Shown here: positions 25,950-33,951 of the stretch, piece by piece
Layout of the letters: every line of letters starts with the position of its first letter
How positions within the stretch are numbered: the first letter of the stretch is position 1
Source of the DNA: Solirubrobacterales bacterium
GTDB taxonomy: Bacteria; Actinomycetota; Thermoleophilia; Solirubrobacterales; 70-9
DNA: 60,542 nucleotides
Direction: 5' to 3'
NCBI GenBank assembly: GCA_020438425.1
Contig: JAGQUQ010000005.1
Location: forward strand, 1 to 60,542
Notes under the pieces: generated by a model
What the model saw: the letters and a program-made list of their open reading frames with translations, nothing else
Told to the model about the DNA's origin: nothing
Database searches by the model: none
Translations under genes and position numbers: made by a program

Positions 25950-26052
25950 CTACCGCCTCCTGAGAAAACTGGGTTGAGGAAAACTCCGATTACACCTTGG
26001 ATTCTACGACCCCGACCCCCCATGTGCCGTGCGGTCAAACACCCAATTCCGG

Positions 26053-26167
26053 GGTGGGTCGGATTTCCGTCACCGGAACCGGAAATCCGACCCACCGCCT
26101 GGCCCCGGCCCGGCTTGTGAGTCTCGTGGGTCGGATTTTCGGCTGAGCTGCCGGTTATCCGACCCAC
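26053..26167. repeat. Two related inverted repeats sharing GTGGGTCGGAT arms
   Basis: First repeat: GGTGGGTCGGATTTCCG (26053-26069) with its exact complement at 26080-26096, 17-bp arms. Second repeat: GTGGGTCGGAT (26126-26136) with ATCCGACCCAC (26157-26167), plus CGG/CCG pairs inside. The unit GTGGGTCGGAT thus occurs four times in alternating orientation within 115 bp. Confidence 0.75.
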
Positions 26168-26265
26168 TGCGGGGGTGCAGGGCAGGTGACGGGGGAATTT
26201 CGGGGTGTCCCCGAGTCCCGCGGCGTCTCCTGGACCGGGTTCACGCCCGGCTTTCGGGTGGTGGG

Positions 26266-26297
26266 TATGGATTGCATCTATATAGATGCAATCCATA
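26266..26297. promoter_or_regulatory. Perfect 32-bp palindrome
   Basis: The left half is TATGGATTGCATCTAT and the right half is its exact complement; the centre lies between 26281 and 26282. It is AT-rich in a GC-rich setting. The length and symmetry suit an operator for a dimeric or tetrameric regulator (TTGCATCTATATAGATGCAA core), or a cruciform. The target gene is unclear: it is about 320 bp upstream of gap and about 260 bp beyond the stop of the VOC gene. Confidence 0.7.
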
Positions 26298-26330
26298 GGC
26301 ACCAGCCCCGGGGCGGGGCCGGGAAATCAG

Positions 26331-26375
26331 CGAGATCCCACTTTGCGCCGGTATGCGGCACAAAGTGGAATCTCG
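26331..26375. repeat. Long near-perfect hairpin with nested stem
   Basis: CGAGATCCCACTTTG (26331-26345) pairs with CAAAGTGGAATCTCG (26361-26375), 14 of 15 positions. The loop contains a second stem, GCCG/CGGC (26347-26350 and 26356-26359). Confidence 0.7.
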
Positions 26376-26448
26376 CGACTTGCCAACACCACCAAACTTT
26401 CGGCGGGTGGATGCCAGGGACCTCCAGCCGTTCGCTGCCGAGGAATAA

Positions 26449-26500
26449 GGCCGGAAATGACCGCGATCGTACTCACGTACTTGAGCTGTCGTTTCCGGCC
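26449..26500. repeat. Long inverted repeat with inner GTAC hairpin
   Basis: GGCCGGAAATGAC (26449-26461) pairs with GTCGTTTCCGGCC (26488-26500), 12 of 13, the odd position being a possible G-U pair in RNA. Inside lie GTAC (26469-26472) and GTAC (26477-26480). Confidence 0.65.
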
Positions 26501-26556
26501 GTTGACGAAGGCAGCGGACGGCTGGTGGTTCCTGGCGCCGCCCAGGGCCGGCCGGG

Positions 26557-26919
26557 CTAGTCCTGGGAGACGGTGATTTCTATGTCGTGGCCGTCCGGGT
26601 CGCGGAGGAAGGCCGAGTAGGAGCCCGAGCCGTGGGCGCTGGTTTCGCCCGGCTGGGCGACGTTCGACCCGCCGGAGGCGGTGCCGCCTTCCCAGGCGGC
26701 CTTGACCGCTGCGATGCCGGGGGCCCCGAGGCTGACCATCGTGCCCTCGGCCCGCACGCCGGAGCGCTCGGTGATGAACAGGATCGGACGGGAAATGCCG
26801 TAGCCGACCGCGTTGGTCTCGTTCACGTGACGGCGCCAGCCAAGCGGCGAAAGCAGCGCGTCATAGAACGAACAGGCGCGAGGGAGATCGGTGACTTCGA
26901 GGACGATGTGATGAATCAC
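26557..26919 (-). CDS. VOC (glyoxalase/bleomycin-resistance) superfamily protein
   Basis: 120 residues. MIHHIVLEVTDLPRACSFYDALLSPLGWRR opens the first beta-alpha-beta-beta-beta unit with the metal His, and GSYSAFLRDPDGHDIEITV ends the second unit with the F-x-D-P-D-G-x-x-I-E motif. It has the usual size of a single-domain VOC protein. Substrate unknown; these include lactoylglutathione lyases, dioxygenases and drug-binding proteins. It stands alone on the minus strand beside the inverted-repeat tract. Confidence 0.87.
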   Translation of the reverse strand: MIHHIVLEVTDLPRACSFYDALLSPLGWRRHVNETNAVGYGISRPILFITERSGVRAEGTMVSLGAPGIAAVKAAWEGGTASGGSNVAQPGETSAHGSGSYSAFLRDPDGHDIEITVSQD

Positions 26920-26992
26920 AACGCTGCAGGCTAGACCAGAACCGGAAGAACAGGGTTTTCAGAGTTCTGCTAGCTGAGCCGCAAGAGCAGGT

Positions 26993-27766
26993 TCAGCGAT
27001 TCCGCGGTGTCCAGCGGAAGTATCGAAGGGCGATCAGGAAGCCGGCCAGGCCCCAGGCGGCGACCACCGCAAGTTCACCCCACTCGAACCCGGAGCCGGT
27101 CGTGTTCGGACTGTAGGCGGCGAAAAACGCCTCGAAGAAATCCCGAACCGGGAAGTGGTTGGCAAACGAGAGCACCCCGTCCGGAATCTCGCTTTCGGGG
27201 ATGAAGATTCCGGAGAGGAAGTAGAGAGGAAGGGTGATCGCGTTGGTGATCGCCGAGGCCGCCTCCCGGGAGGGAATGATCACGGTCAGGGCCAGGCCGA
27301 GGCAGCAGAAGGCAGTGGCTCCAACCACCAGGGTGACCGCCACCGCCGGCAGCCGCTCCCAGGGAATCGGCGCGTCGTAGAGCAACTTGCCGATCAGGGT
27401 CACGACGACCAGCATTACGCCCGAGATCACGATCGCGTTCCCGACCCTGCCGGCGATGAAAACCCAGGGCGGCAGCGGTGTGCCCCGGCCCCGCTTGAGC
27501 AACCCTTCTTCACGGGCGATGGTCACGTTCATCGCCAGGTTGACCATGGTCGCCGAAATCACGGCCAGGGTCACGATCGCCGGGATGTAGTAGGTCGTGA
27601 CCTTGACTCCGCCCAGTTCCTCGATCCGGTCGTCCCCGAAGATCGAAGCGAAGATCAGCAGGAAAAGGACCGGCAACAGAGCCGTGAAGAAGACCGATGC
27701 CGGGTTTCGCCAGAAGACCTTCTGGGCGAAGCGGAACTCGTGGAGCACCAGGGCCAGCGACCTCAT
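26993..27766 (-). CDS. ABC-2 type transporter permease (DrrB-like)
   Basis: 257 residues with six helices. The N-terminus (LALVLHEFRFAQKVFWRNPASVFFTALLPVLFLLIFASIFG) and the motif LPLYFLSGIFIPESEIPDGVLSFANHFPVRDFFEAFF are the ABC-2 signature. Partner of the ATPase whose stop overlaps its start by 4 bp (ATGA). It probably exports a lipid or hydrophobic compound; the cargo is unknown. Confidence 0.88.
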   Translation of the reverse strand: MRSLALVLHEFRFAQKVFWRNPASVFFTALLPVLFLLIFASIFGDDRIEELGGVKVTTYYIPAIVTLAVISATMVNLAMNVTIAREEGLLKRGRGTPLPPWVFIAGRVGNAIVISGVMLVVVTLIGKLLYDAPIPWERLPAVAVTLVVGATAFCCLGLALTVIIPSREAASAITNAITLPLYFLSGIFIPESEIPDGVLSFANHFPVRDFFEAFFAAYSPNTTGSGFEWGELAVVAAWGLAGFLIALRYFRWTPRNR

Positions 27767-28680
27767 GCGTCGGTCAACTCCAGATAGACGTCTTCGAGGC
27801 TGGGCCGGCGAACCTCGAGCTGGCGGATTTCGATTCCGGACTCAAGTGCCCAGCCGGTGATCCGGTTCAGGTCCGCGACCGGTTCGTGGGTGGTGACCTC
27901 GACCGTGAGGCTTCCGCCTTCGCCAGTGGCGTGGGACAGGGTCTGACCGACCCCTTCGACGGTGGAAAGGTCGGTCTCGCCGGGAACCGAGAAGGCGATG
28001 GTGGTCGGCAACTGGCGACGGTCGCCGAGGTTGTCAGGAGTGTCGAGAGCGACGATCCGGCCTTCGCTGACGATTGCCACCCGGTCGGCGAGGAACTGCG
28101 CTTCTTCCATGTAATGGGTGGTCAGCAGGACCGCCTTGCCCAGTTCGCGCAACCCCGCGATCATTTCCCAGGCCTGGCGACGGGCGGAAGGGTCGAACCC
28201 TGTGGTCGGCTCGTCGAGGAAAAGCAGGTCGGGGTCGCCGACCAGCGCAATCCCGACGTCCAGCCGCCGTTGCTGGCCACCGGAGAGTTTGCGGGCACGG
28301 GTTCCCGCCTGTTCCTCGAGCCCGACCAGGCCAATCACCTCGTCGACGTCACGCGGTTCGCTGTAGTAACCGGCGTACTGCTGGAGTGACTCCCGGACCG
28401 TCAGGGCGGGTTCCAGAGTCGTGCTCTGGAGGACGATTCCGATCCTTTCCCGCCAGGCAGTCGTGGGACGCGCCGGGTCCACACCGAGCACGCTGACCTC
28501 GCCCGCGTCGCGGCTGAGGTATCCCTCGAGGATCTCGACCGTGGTCGTCTTGCCGGCTCCGTTCGGGCCGAGTACGGCGACAATCTCTTCGGGAAAGACC
28601 TCGAGGTCGATGCCTCTCAACGCTTCGAGCTCGTCGTAGGACTTGCGCAGGCCCCGAATGGATATGACCGGTTCGGACAC
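27763..28680 (-). CDS. ABC transporter ATP-binding protein (DrrA-like)
   Basis: 305 residues from GTG 28680; an ATG nine codons upstream would place a hairpin inside the coding region and is less likely. Walker A GPNGAGKTT, signature LSGGQQRRLDVGIAL, Walker B LLFLDEPTTGFDP and switch-His TTHYMEEAQ are complete. The C-terminal 90 residues form the extra domain typical of DrrA-type subunits. It acts with the overlapping permease. Confidence 0.9.
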   Translation of the reverse strand: MSEPVISIRGLRKSYDELEALRGIDLEVFPEEIVAVLGPNGAGKTTTVEILEGYLSRDAGEVSVLGVDPARPTTAWRERIGIVLQSTTLEPALTVRESLQQYAGYYSEPRDVDEVIGLVGLEEQAGTRARKLSGGQQRRLDVGIALVGDPDLLFLDEPTTGFDPSARRQAWEMIAGLRELGKAVLLTTHYMEEAQFLADRVAIVSEGRIVALDTPDNLGDRRQLPTTIAFSVPGETDLSTVEGVGQTLSHATGEGGSLTVEVTTHEPVADLNRITGWALESGIEIRQLEVRRPSLEDVYLELTDA

Positions 28681-28682
28681 GG

Positions 28683-28703
28683 CCCCGATCCTAGGGATCG
28701 GGG
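28683..28703. promoter_or_regulatory. Short hairpin just before the ABC ATPase start
   Basis: CCCCGATCC (28683-28691) pairs with GGATCGGGG (28695-28703) around TAG. It lies 2 bp from the preferred GTG start and would cover the ribosome-binding region, so it may lower translation or act as an operator. Confidence 0.35.
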
Positions 28704-28709
28704 GCATCA

Positions 28710-28790
28710 GCAGTCGGTCCGGTCTTCGCCGGACCTCCGGAAATCACCCGCCCCTTCCTCTCGCGCTAACGGATGGAAGGAAGGGGCTCC
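28710..28790 (+). repeat. Two-hairpin intergenic element, copy B
   Basis: Stem 1 GGTCCGG (28716-28722) with CCGGACC (28729-28735) around TCTTCG. Then TCACCCG and stem 2 GCCCCTTCC (28750-28758) with GGAAGGGGC (28779-28787), ending GGGCTCC, with GGATGG before the 3' arm. It fills nearly the entire gap between rapZ and the ABC ATPase gene, but its consensus orientation is opposite to both genes. Confidence 0.78.
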
Positions 28791-28791
28791 A

Positions 28792-29646
28792 CTATGGGAT
28801 GTCGCGGTGAGTGACCCTGACGATGACGTCGTCCCGGGTTGAGAACTCGCGCCAGATCCTTTCGGCCACGGTGATCGAGCGGTGCCTGCCACCGGTACAG
28901 CCGATCGCGATCGTCAGGTGACTCTTGCCTTCCGCCACATAGGCCGGGATCAGGAACTCGAGCAGCGGCAGGAGTCTCCCGTAGAACTCTCCGGCGACGG
29001 TTCCGGCCTCGACGTACTCACGTACCTCCCGGTCGAGCCCGGTCAGTGGCCTGAGTTCGTCGACGTAATGCGGATTGGGCAGGAACCGCACGTCGAAGGT
29101 GATGTCGGCATCCCTCGGGGGACCGTTCTTGAAACCGAAGGTGAGCAGGTTGACGGCCATCAGGCCGCTGACTCCGGTCTCGATCAGTTCCTCCGAGATC
29201 CGGCGGCGAAGGGTGGCAGCGGTCTCGCCCGAGGTATCGATGACCAGGTCGGCCCGGGCCCGGAGCGGGGCGAGGATCTCGCGCTCGTAGTCGATCCCCT
29301 CGGTGATTCGCCCTTCGGGAGCGGAGGGATGCCTTCTGCGGGTTTCCTTGTAGCGGTCCGTGATGATCTCGTCGTGGGCTTCGAGGAAGACAAGCTTCGG
29401 CTTCAATCCTTCGCCTTCGAGATCGTCGAGGACCTGGTTGAGCTGGTCGAAGTAACCGCCACCCCGGGCGTCGGAAACCACCGCCGCCTTCTCGACCCCG
29501 CTGCCCGGAAGCCGGAACATCTCGCCCAGCGAACGGATCATCTGGGGTGGAAGGTTGTCGACGCAGAAGTAGCCCGCGTCCTCGAAAGCGGCGATCGCTT
29601 CCGACTTCCCGGCACCTGAGAGCCCGGTGATCACCACCATTTCCAC
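28792..29646 (-). CDS. rapZ: RNase adapter protein RapZ/YvcJ (P-loop NTPase)
   Basis: 284 residues. Walker A GLSGAGKSEA (8-17), CVDNLPPQMI, FLEAHDEIITDRYKETRRRHP, FGFKNGPPRDADITFDVRFLPNPHYVDELRPLTG and the C-terminal IAIGCTGGRHRSITVAERI are hallmark RapZ/YvcJ segments. It binds and hydrolyses nucleotides. In Escherichia coli the homologue guides an sRNA to RNase E; in Gram-positives the role is less clear. It follows uvrC by 52 bp, as in many actinobacteria (uvrC-rapZ-cuvA-whiA), but here the next genes are missing and an ABC exporter takes their place. Confidence 0.94.
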   Translation of the reverse strand: MEMVVITGLSGAGKSEAIAAFEDAGYFCVDNLPPQMIRSLGEMFRLPGSGVEKAAVVSDARGGGYFDQLNQVLDDLEGEGLKPKLVFLEAHDEIITDRYKETRRRHPSAPEGRITEGIDYEREILAPLRARADLVIDTSGETAATLRRRISEELIETGVSGLMAVNLLTFGFKNGPPRDADITFDVRFLPNPHYVDELRPLTGLDREVREYVEAGTVAGEFYGRLLPLLEFLIPAYVAEGKSHLTIAIGCTGGRHRSITVAERIWREFSTRDDVIVRVTHRDIP

Positions 29647-29698
29647 CGGTTCGGTGACCCTGCGTTCCCCTGACTCTGATTCCGAAGCTGAGATGGGC

Positions 29699-31585
29699 CT
29701 AACCGATCCTGTTGAGTTGCTCGTGAATCTCTCGAGCCACCTTACCGGGCAGACCGGGCACTGCCTCGATCTCTTCGCGACTTGCCTCCAACAGTCTCTC
29801 GGGCGAACCGAAGTGCCTGATCAAGAGCCGCTTGCGGGTCGGGCCAACTCCGCGAATGCTGTCCAGTACGGAGGCGGTCATTGCCTTGTCGCGTCGGCCT
29901 CGATGGTGAGTAATCGCGAACCTGTGCGCTTCGTCCCTGACCCTCTGGAGCAGGAGGTTCGCCTCGGAGTCGGCTTTGATATCAAGGGGTTTCGAGCTGC
30001 CGGGGGTGAAGATCTCCTCTTCCCGCTTGGCCAGGCTGACCACGGTCACTCCCATCTCGATGAACTCCTCGAGGGCCCGGACCCCCGCCGCGAGCTGGCC
30101 CTTGCCGCCGTCGATCATGATCACCGATGGCAGCGAGGCGAAGCTCTCGTCACGGTCCCTGTCATGGGGCGAAAGGTCGGCCTGCTGCCGGTACTGGGCC
30201 ATCCGTCGCCCGAGCACTTCCTCCATCGATGCGAAGTCATCCGGGCCCTCGTGACCGGCCTCGCCCCTGACCCGGAAGCGGCGGTAATCCGACTTGCTGG
30301 GCCTGCCTCCCTCGAACACGACCATCGACGCGACCGTGTGGTCGCCACCGAGGTTCGAGATGTCGAAGCCTTCGATCCGGACCGGCAGGTCTTCCATGCC
30401 GAGTTCCCTGCCGAGCTGGCTCAGTGCCTCGACCCGTCGTTGCTGCCGATGCTCGCTCTGGAGCCGGTCCTGATCCAGCGCCAGCCTTGCGTTTCGTTCC
30501 GCCAATTCCCGCAGGCGGCGGCTGTCACCTCGCTCGGCGATTCTCACTTCGACCCCGGCCCCGCCCCGCCGACCGGAAAGGAAGGTTTCGATCTCCCCGG
30601 TGTTGCCCGACATGTACGGGCCCAGCACCACGCGCCTTGGAACCGCCGGCGAAGCGCCGTAGTACTGCTCGATGAACTCGGCGGTGACCTCTTCGATCTC
30701 CCGCCCGGCCGGATTGTCGAGATAGAACGACTGCCGTTCGGCGAGGATCCCGTCCCGCACCTGGAAGACCTGCGCGTTCGCGTCCGTTCCCTCCACGGCG
30801 ACTCCGATCAGGTCGGCGGTGCCCACCTTGGTACCGGAGATCCGCTGCCGTTCGAACAGCGACTGGATCGAGGCGAGGCGGTCGCGAAATACGGCTGCCG
30901 TTTCGAAGTCCTGCCCCGCGGCAGCTTCCTTCATCCGGTCCTCGAGATCTCTTTCGATCTGGTCGTACCGGCCGGAAAGGAAGTCGATGACCCGGTCGAT
31001 GTTGGCCCGGTAATCCTCCCGGTCGATGTAGTCCACGCAGGGGGCCCCGCAGCGCTTGATGAAGTAGTCGAGGCAGGGGCTGCCGGACCGCCGTCCCGGT
31101 TCGCTCCCTTCGCAGGTCCGGTACTGGAAGAGCTTGCCGAGCAGGTCGAGGGTGTCGCGCACCCGGCGGGCGGACGAGAACGGCCCGAAATAGGCCCGGC
31201 CCGGCCGGTGCCGTTCCCGGGTGAAGTAAACCCGGGGATAGTCCTCGTCGAGGCTGACTGCGACATACGGATACGACTTGTCGTCCCGGAGCTTGATGTT
31301 GAACCGGGGCCGGTACCGCTTGATGAAACTCTGCTCGGCGATCAGGGCCTCGGACTCGGACTCGGTGACCAGGAACTCGATCCGCTCGATAAGCCGGGTC
31401 ATCTCGGCATTGCCACCGCTGAAATGCGAGGCCACCCGCTTGCGAATCGAAATCGCCTTGCCGACGTAGATCACTTCGTCATCGCGGTCCCGGAACAGGT
31501 AGACGCCCGGCGCATCGGGGAGCGATCGCCGTTCGGCGACGATCCTCTGCTCCCTCGCTTCGGCTTTGTCGGCGGGACCGGTCAT
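29699..31585 (-). CDS. uvrC: Excinuclease ABC subunit C
   Basis: 628 residues from ATG 31585. It has the GIY-YIG nuclease PGVYLFRDRDDEVIYVGKAISIRKRV, GPFSSARRVRDTLDLL, Cys-rich PCLDYFIKRCGAPCVDYI, a UVR helix (AAGQDFETAAVFRDRLASIQ), the RNase H-like second nuclease with IEGFDISNLGGDHTVASMVVFEGG and MIDGGKGQL, and C-terminal helix-hairpin-helix PTRKRLLIRHFGSPERLL...VPGLPGKVAREI. It makes both cuts around a DNA lesion in nucleotide excision repair. Divergent from the crotonase gene. Confidence 0.96.
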   Translation of the reverse strand: MTGPADKAEAREQRIVAERRSLPDAPGVYLFRDRDDEVIYVGKAISIRKRVASHFSGGNAEMTRLIERIEFLVTESESEALIAEQSFIKRYRPRFNIKLRDDKSYPYVAVSLDEDYPRVYFTRERHRPGRAYFGPFSSARRVRDTLDLLGKLFQYRTCEGSEPGRRSGSPCLDYFIKRCGAPCVDYIDREDYRANIDRVIDFLSGRYDQIERDLEDRMKEAAAGQDFETAAVFRDRLASIQSLFERQRISGTKVGTADLIGVAVEGTDANAQVFQVRDGILAERQSFYLDNPAGREIEEVTAEFIEQYYGASPAVPRRVVLGPYMSGNTGEIETFLSGRRGGAGVEVRIAERGDSRRLRELAERNARLALDQDRLQSEHRQQRRVEALSQLGRELGMEDLPVRIEGFDISNLGGDHTVASMVVFEGGRPSKSDYRRFRVRGEAGHEGPDDFASMEEVLGRRMAQYRQQADLSPHDRDRDESFASLPSVIMIDGGKGQLAAGVRALEEFIEMGVTVVSLAKREEEIFTPGSSKPLDIKADSEANLLLQRVRDEAHRFAITHHRGRRDKAMTASVLDSIRGVGPTRKRLLIRHFGSPERLLEASREEIEAVPGLPGKVAREIHEQLNRIG

Positions 31586-31634
31586 CCCCCGAAGCGTAGA
31601 ACCCGGCAGACATTGGGATACGCTGGCGCAACCC

Positions 31635-32465
31635 ATGGCCGCACAAAAGCTGACTCCCCCGGAACTGAAAACCATCCAGATCGAGATCGACGGCGAGATC
31701 GGGACGATGACCCTGAATCGTCCCGACACCTTCAACGCGATGAGCCCCGACCTGATCGAGGACATGGCGACCGCCTTCGCCTGGCTGGCCGATCAGGCCC
31801 CGCTACGCGGCCTGATCATCACCGGCGCCGGCCGGGCCTTCTGCGCCGGCGGTGACCTCAACTGGTTCAAGGAAGGCCAGTCGAACCCGGACATCGACAT
31901 TGTCGCCTCGGTCCGGCGCGGCGCCGAGCTGCTCCACTCGGGCATCGTCGATCTTCAGCGCATCCCGTACCCGGTGATCGCCGCCCTCAACGGCCCGACC
32001 GCCGGAGCCGGCTTTTCACTGGCCCTGGCCTGTGACTTCCGCATCATGTCCGACGCCGAGACCACGTTCCTAGCCTGCGCCTACGGCCGGATCGGCGTTT
32101 CCCCGGACGGCGGCATGACCTACTTCCTGCCCCGGGTGGTCGGCCCCTCGAAGGCGATCGAGATCCTGCTCAACGACCCCAACTTGCAGGGACCGGCGGC
32201 ACTCGAAGCCGGCCTGGTCAGTGAAGTCGTGCCGCATGACGAACTGATGGACCGGGCCCGTGCCAAGGCAGAGAAGCTGGCGAAGAAGTCGCCCTACTAC
32301 GTGAAGATGGCCAAGCACCTGGTTCACCAGAGCCTCGACAACAGCATCACCGAGCAGCTTCAGATGGAACGACACGGGATCGCCAACGGTATGGGCACCG
32401 AGGACTCGAAGAACGCGATCGAAGCCTTCCTCACGGGCGGCACCGCCGAATTCAAAGGCGTCTAG
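31635..32465 (+). CDS. Enoyl-CoA hydratase/isomerase (crotonase) family protein
   Basis: 276 residues from ATG 31635. TMTLNRPDTFNAMSPDL, the oxyanion-hole segments GAGRAFCAGGDLNWF and ALNGPTAGAGFSLALACDFRIM, and FLACAYGRIGVSPDGGMTYFLPRVVG are typical. The acidic residues expected for a true hydratase around GRIGVSPDGG are partly replaced (Asp rather than Glu), so isomerase or other crotonase activity is possible. Neighbouring MaoC-type and alpha/beta-hydrolase genes suggest acyl-CoA metabolism. Confidence 0.88.
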   Translation: MAAQKLTPPELKTIQIEIDGEIGTMTLNRPDTFNAMSPDLIEDMATAFAWLADQAPLRGLIITGAGRAFCAGGDLNWFKEGQSNPDIDIVASVRRGAELLHSGIVDLQRIPYPVIAALNGPTAGAGFSLALACDFRIMSDAETTFLACAYGRIGVSPDGGMTYFLPRVVGPSKAIEILLNDPNLQGPAALEAGLVSEVVPHDELMDRARAKAEKLAKKSPYYVKMAKHLVHQSLDNSITEQLQMERHGIANGMGTEDSKNAIEAFLTGGTAEFKGV

Positions 32466-32514
32466 TCCTCTGTCTGCGGCCCCGGAGCGGTATCCCGTTC
32501 CGGGTCCAACGCTC

Positions 32515-33000
32515 CTAGGCTTTGAGGAGGCGGGTTACGCTCTCGCCGACGCAGCAGGGCTTTTCGCCGACCGTGCCGTCCGGTCCCTGGACTTCGACCG
32601 TGATCGTGGTGACCATCTCGAGCCAGCCATTGCCGAGATCGTTGGCTTCGGTCATTTCGGCCAGGGCACGAACCCTTGAACCGGCCGGGACCGGTGAGGG
32701 AAAGCGGACCTTGTTCCAGCCGTAGTTCACCCCCATCGTGAAGCCCGCGCGGACCTCGACCAGTTCGATGCGGAAACCGTCGATCATCGAGAGGGTCAGG
32801 TTGCCATGGGCGATCGTGGTGCCGAAGGGACTCTCGCTTTTCGATCTTTCGACATCGACGTGGATCCACTGGTGGTCGCCCGAGAGATCGGCAAAGGTGT
32901 CGATCATCGACTGGGTTACTTCACGCCAGCCGGTTGGCCCGACCTGCTTGCCGACCAGTTCCTGAACCTGCTCCGGACCTTCAATAACGAGAGTTTCCAT
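32515..33000 (-). CDS. MaoC-like (R)-specific enoyl-CoA hydratase
   Basis: 161 residues, a single hot-dog fold. The hydratase motif TFADLSGDHQWIHVDVERSKSESPFGTTIAHG carries the catalytic Asp and His pair (D-x-x-x-x-H), followed by LTLSMI and YGWNKVRFPSPVPAGSRVRA. It hydrates trans-2-enoyl-CoA to (R)-3-hydroxyacyl-CoA. It converges with the crotonase gene and is divergent from the alpha/beta hydrolase. Confidence 0.9.
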   Translation of the reverse strand: METLVIEGPEQVQELVGKQVGPTGWREVTQSMIDTFADLSGDHQWIHVDVERSKSESPFGTTIAHGNLTLSMIDGFRIELVEVRAGFTMGVNYGWNKVRFPSPVPAGSRVRALAEMTEANDLGNGWLEMVTTITVEVQGPDGTVGEKPCCVGESVTRLLKA

Positions 33001-33033
33001 GACGCCAATGTAACGGCAAGGGCTTTCGTCAGA

Positions 33034-33933
33034 ATGCCGGCAATGGAATCAGGAGAGAACGGGGCAGGAGAGACAGTCGATACCGACCTCGGACCGGTCG
33101 GGCTGGTCCGGGCGGGCAGCGGGCCGCCCGTCCTGATGATCCACGGTACGCCCGGTGGAACCGATTCTTCGCTTGCGATGGGCAGGTTTCTGGTGGCCGG
33201 CGGTTTCCATCTGATCGCCCCGGCCCGGCCCGGCTACCCGGGCACCGAACTCGGCGAACGCCAGACAATCGATGACCAGGCCGACCTTCACGCCGCCCTG
33301 CTCGACGCCCTGGGGATCGAGCGGGCTGCGGTCATCACCTGGTCCGGAGGGGGTCCCAGCGGCTACCGCCTCGCCGTCCGCCACCCGGAGAAGGTGAGTG
33401 CCCTGACCGGCTTCGCATCGGTCAGCAAGAGGTACACGCCGCCGGACGAGAGTCTTGACGAAAGGCTGATCGAGAACACTTCGGCCGGCAACTGGCTGCT
33501 CCGGATGCTGGCCAGGCACGCTCCGAAGTCGACGGTTTCTTCGACCCTCGCGGCGGAAGGGGACCTCGACCGCAAGGAGCTGAAGGCCCTGGTCGAGGAG
33601 GCAATGAGCGATGAAGACGAGCGGAATGTCGTCCTGACCATGGCGATGGTCGTAGCCGACCACAAAAACCGCGTCGGGGGCATGGAAAACGACCTCGCCC
33701 GTTTCGGCGAGATCGAAGACCTGCAACTGGAGAGGATCACCGCCCCGAGCCTGATCATCCACGGCACCGCCGATATCGACGTGACCCCCGATCACGGCGA
33801 TCACGCAGCCGCCACGATTCCCGGGGCCGACTTCCTGGCGATGGACCGGGGCACCCATCTGTCCCTCTTCGTCCATCCCGAGGCCGGGGCCGCCCGGCAG
33901 CGGGTGCTGGATCACTTCCGGCCGGTCACCTGA
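33034..33933 (+). CDS. Alpha/beta-hydrolase fold protein
   Basis: About 299 residues from ATG 33034 (ATG 33043 also possible). LMIHGTPGGTDSS (oxyanion loop), ARPGYPGTELGE, nucleophile elbow ITWSGGGPSGYRLA with Ser, LIIHGTADIDVTPDHG with the Asp, and RGTHLSLFVHPE with the His form a complete catalytic triad. This resembles proline iminopeptidase/haloalkane dehalogenase-like hydrolases; the substrate is unknown. Starts only about 30 bp from the divergent MaoC gene. Confidence 0.9.
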   Translation: MPAMESGENGAGETVDTDLGPVGLVRAGSGPPVLMIHGTPGGTDSSLAMGRFLVAGGFHLIAPARPGYPGTELGERQTIDDQADLHAALLDALGIERAAVITWSGGGPSGYRLAVRHPEKVSALTGFASVSKRYTPPDESLDERLIENTSAGNWLLRMLARHAPKSTVSSTLAAEGDLDRKELKALVEEAMSDEDERNVVLTMAMVVADHKNRVGGMENDLARFGEIEDLQLERITAPSLIIHGTADIDVTPDHGDHAAATIPGADFLAMDRGTHLSLFVHPEAGAARQRVLDHFRPVT

Positions 33934-33951
33934 GCGAAAGTTGTCCGGCCG

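Noticed and set aside
26053..26500. Integron attC array or CRISPR array
   Set aside because: The inverted repeats differ from each other, have no attC core sites or gene cassettes, and no regular repeat-spacer spacing or cas genes are present.
29627..31855. 742-codon open frame on the plus strand
   Set aside because: Lies opposite uvrC, which has complete UvrC motifs; the plus product shows no recognisable domain.
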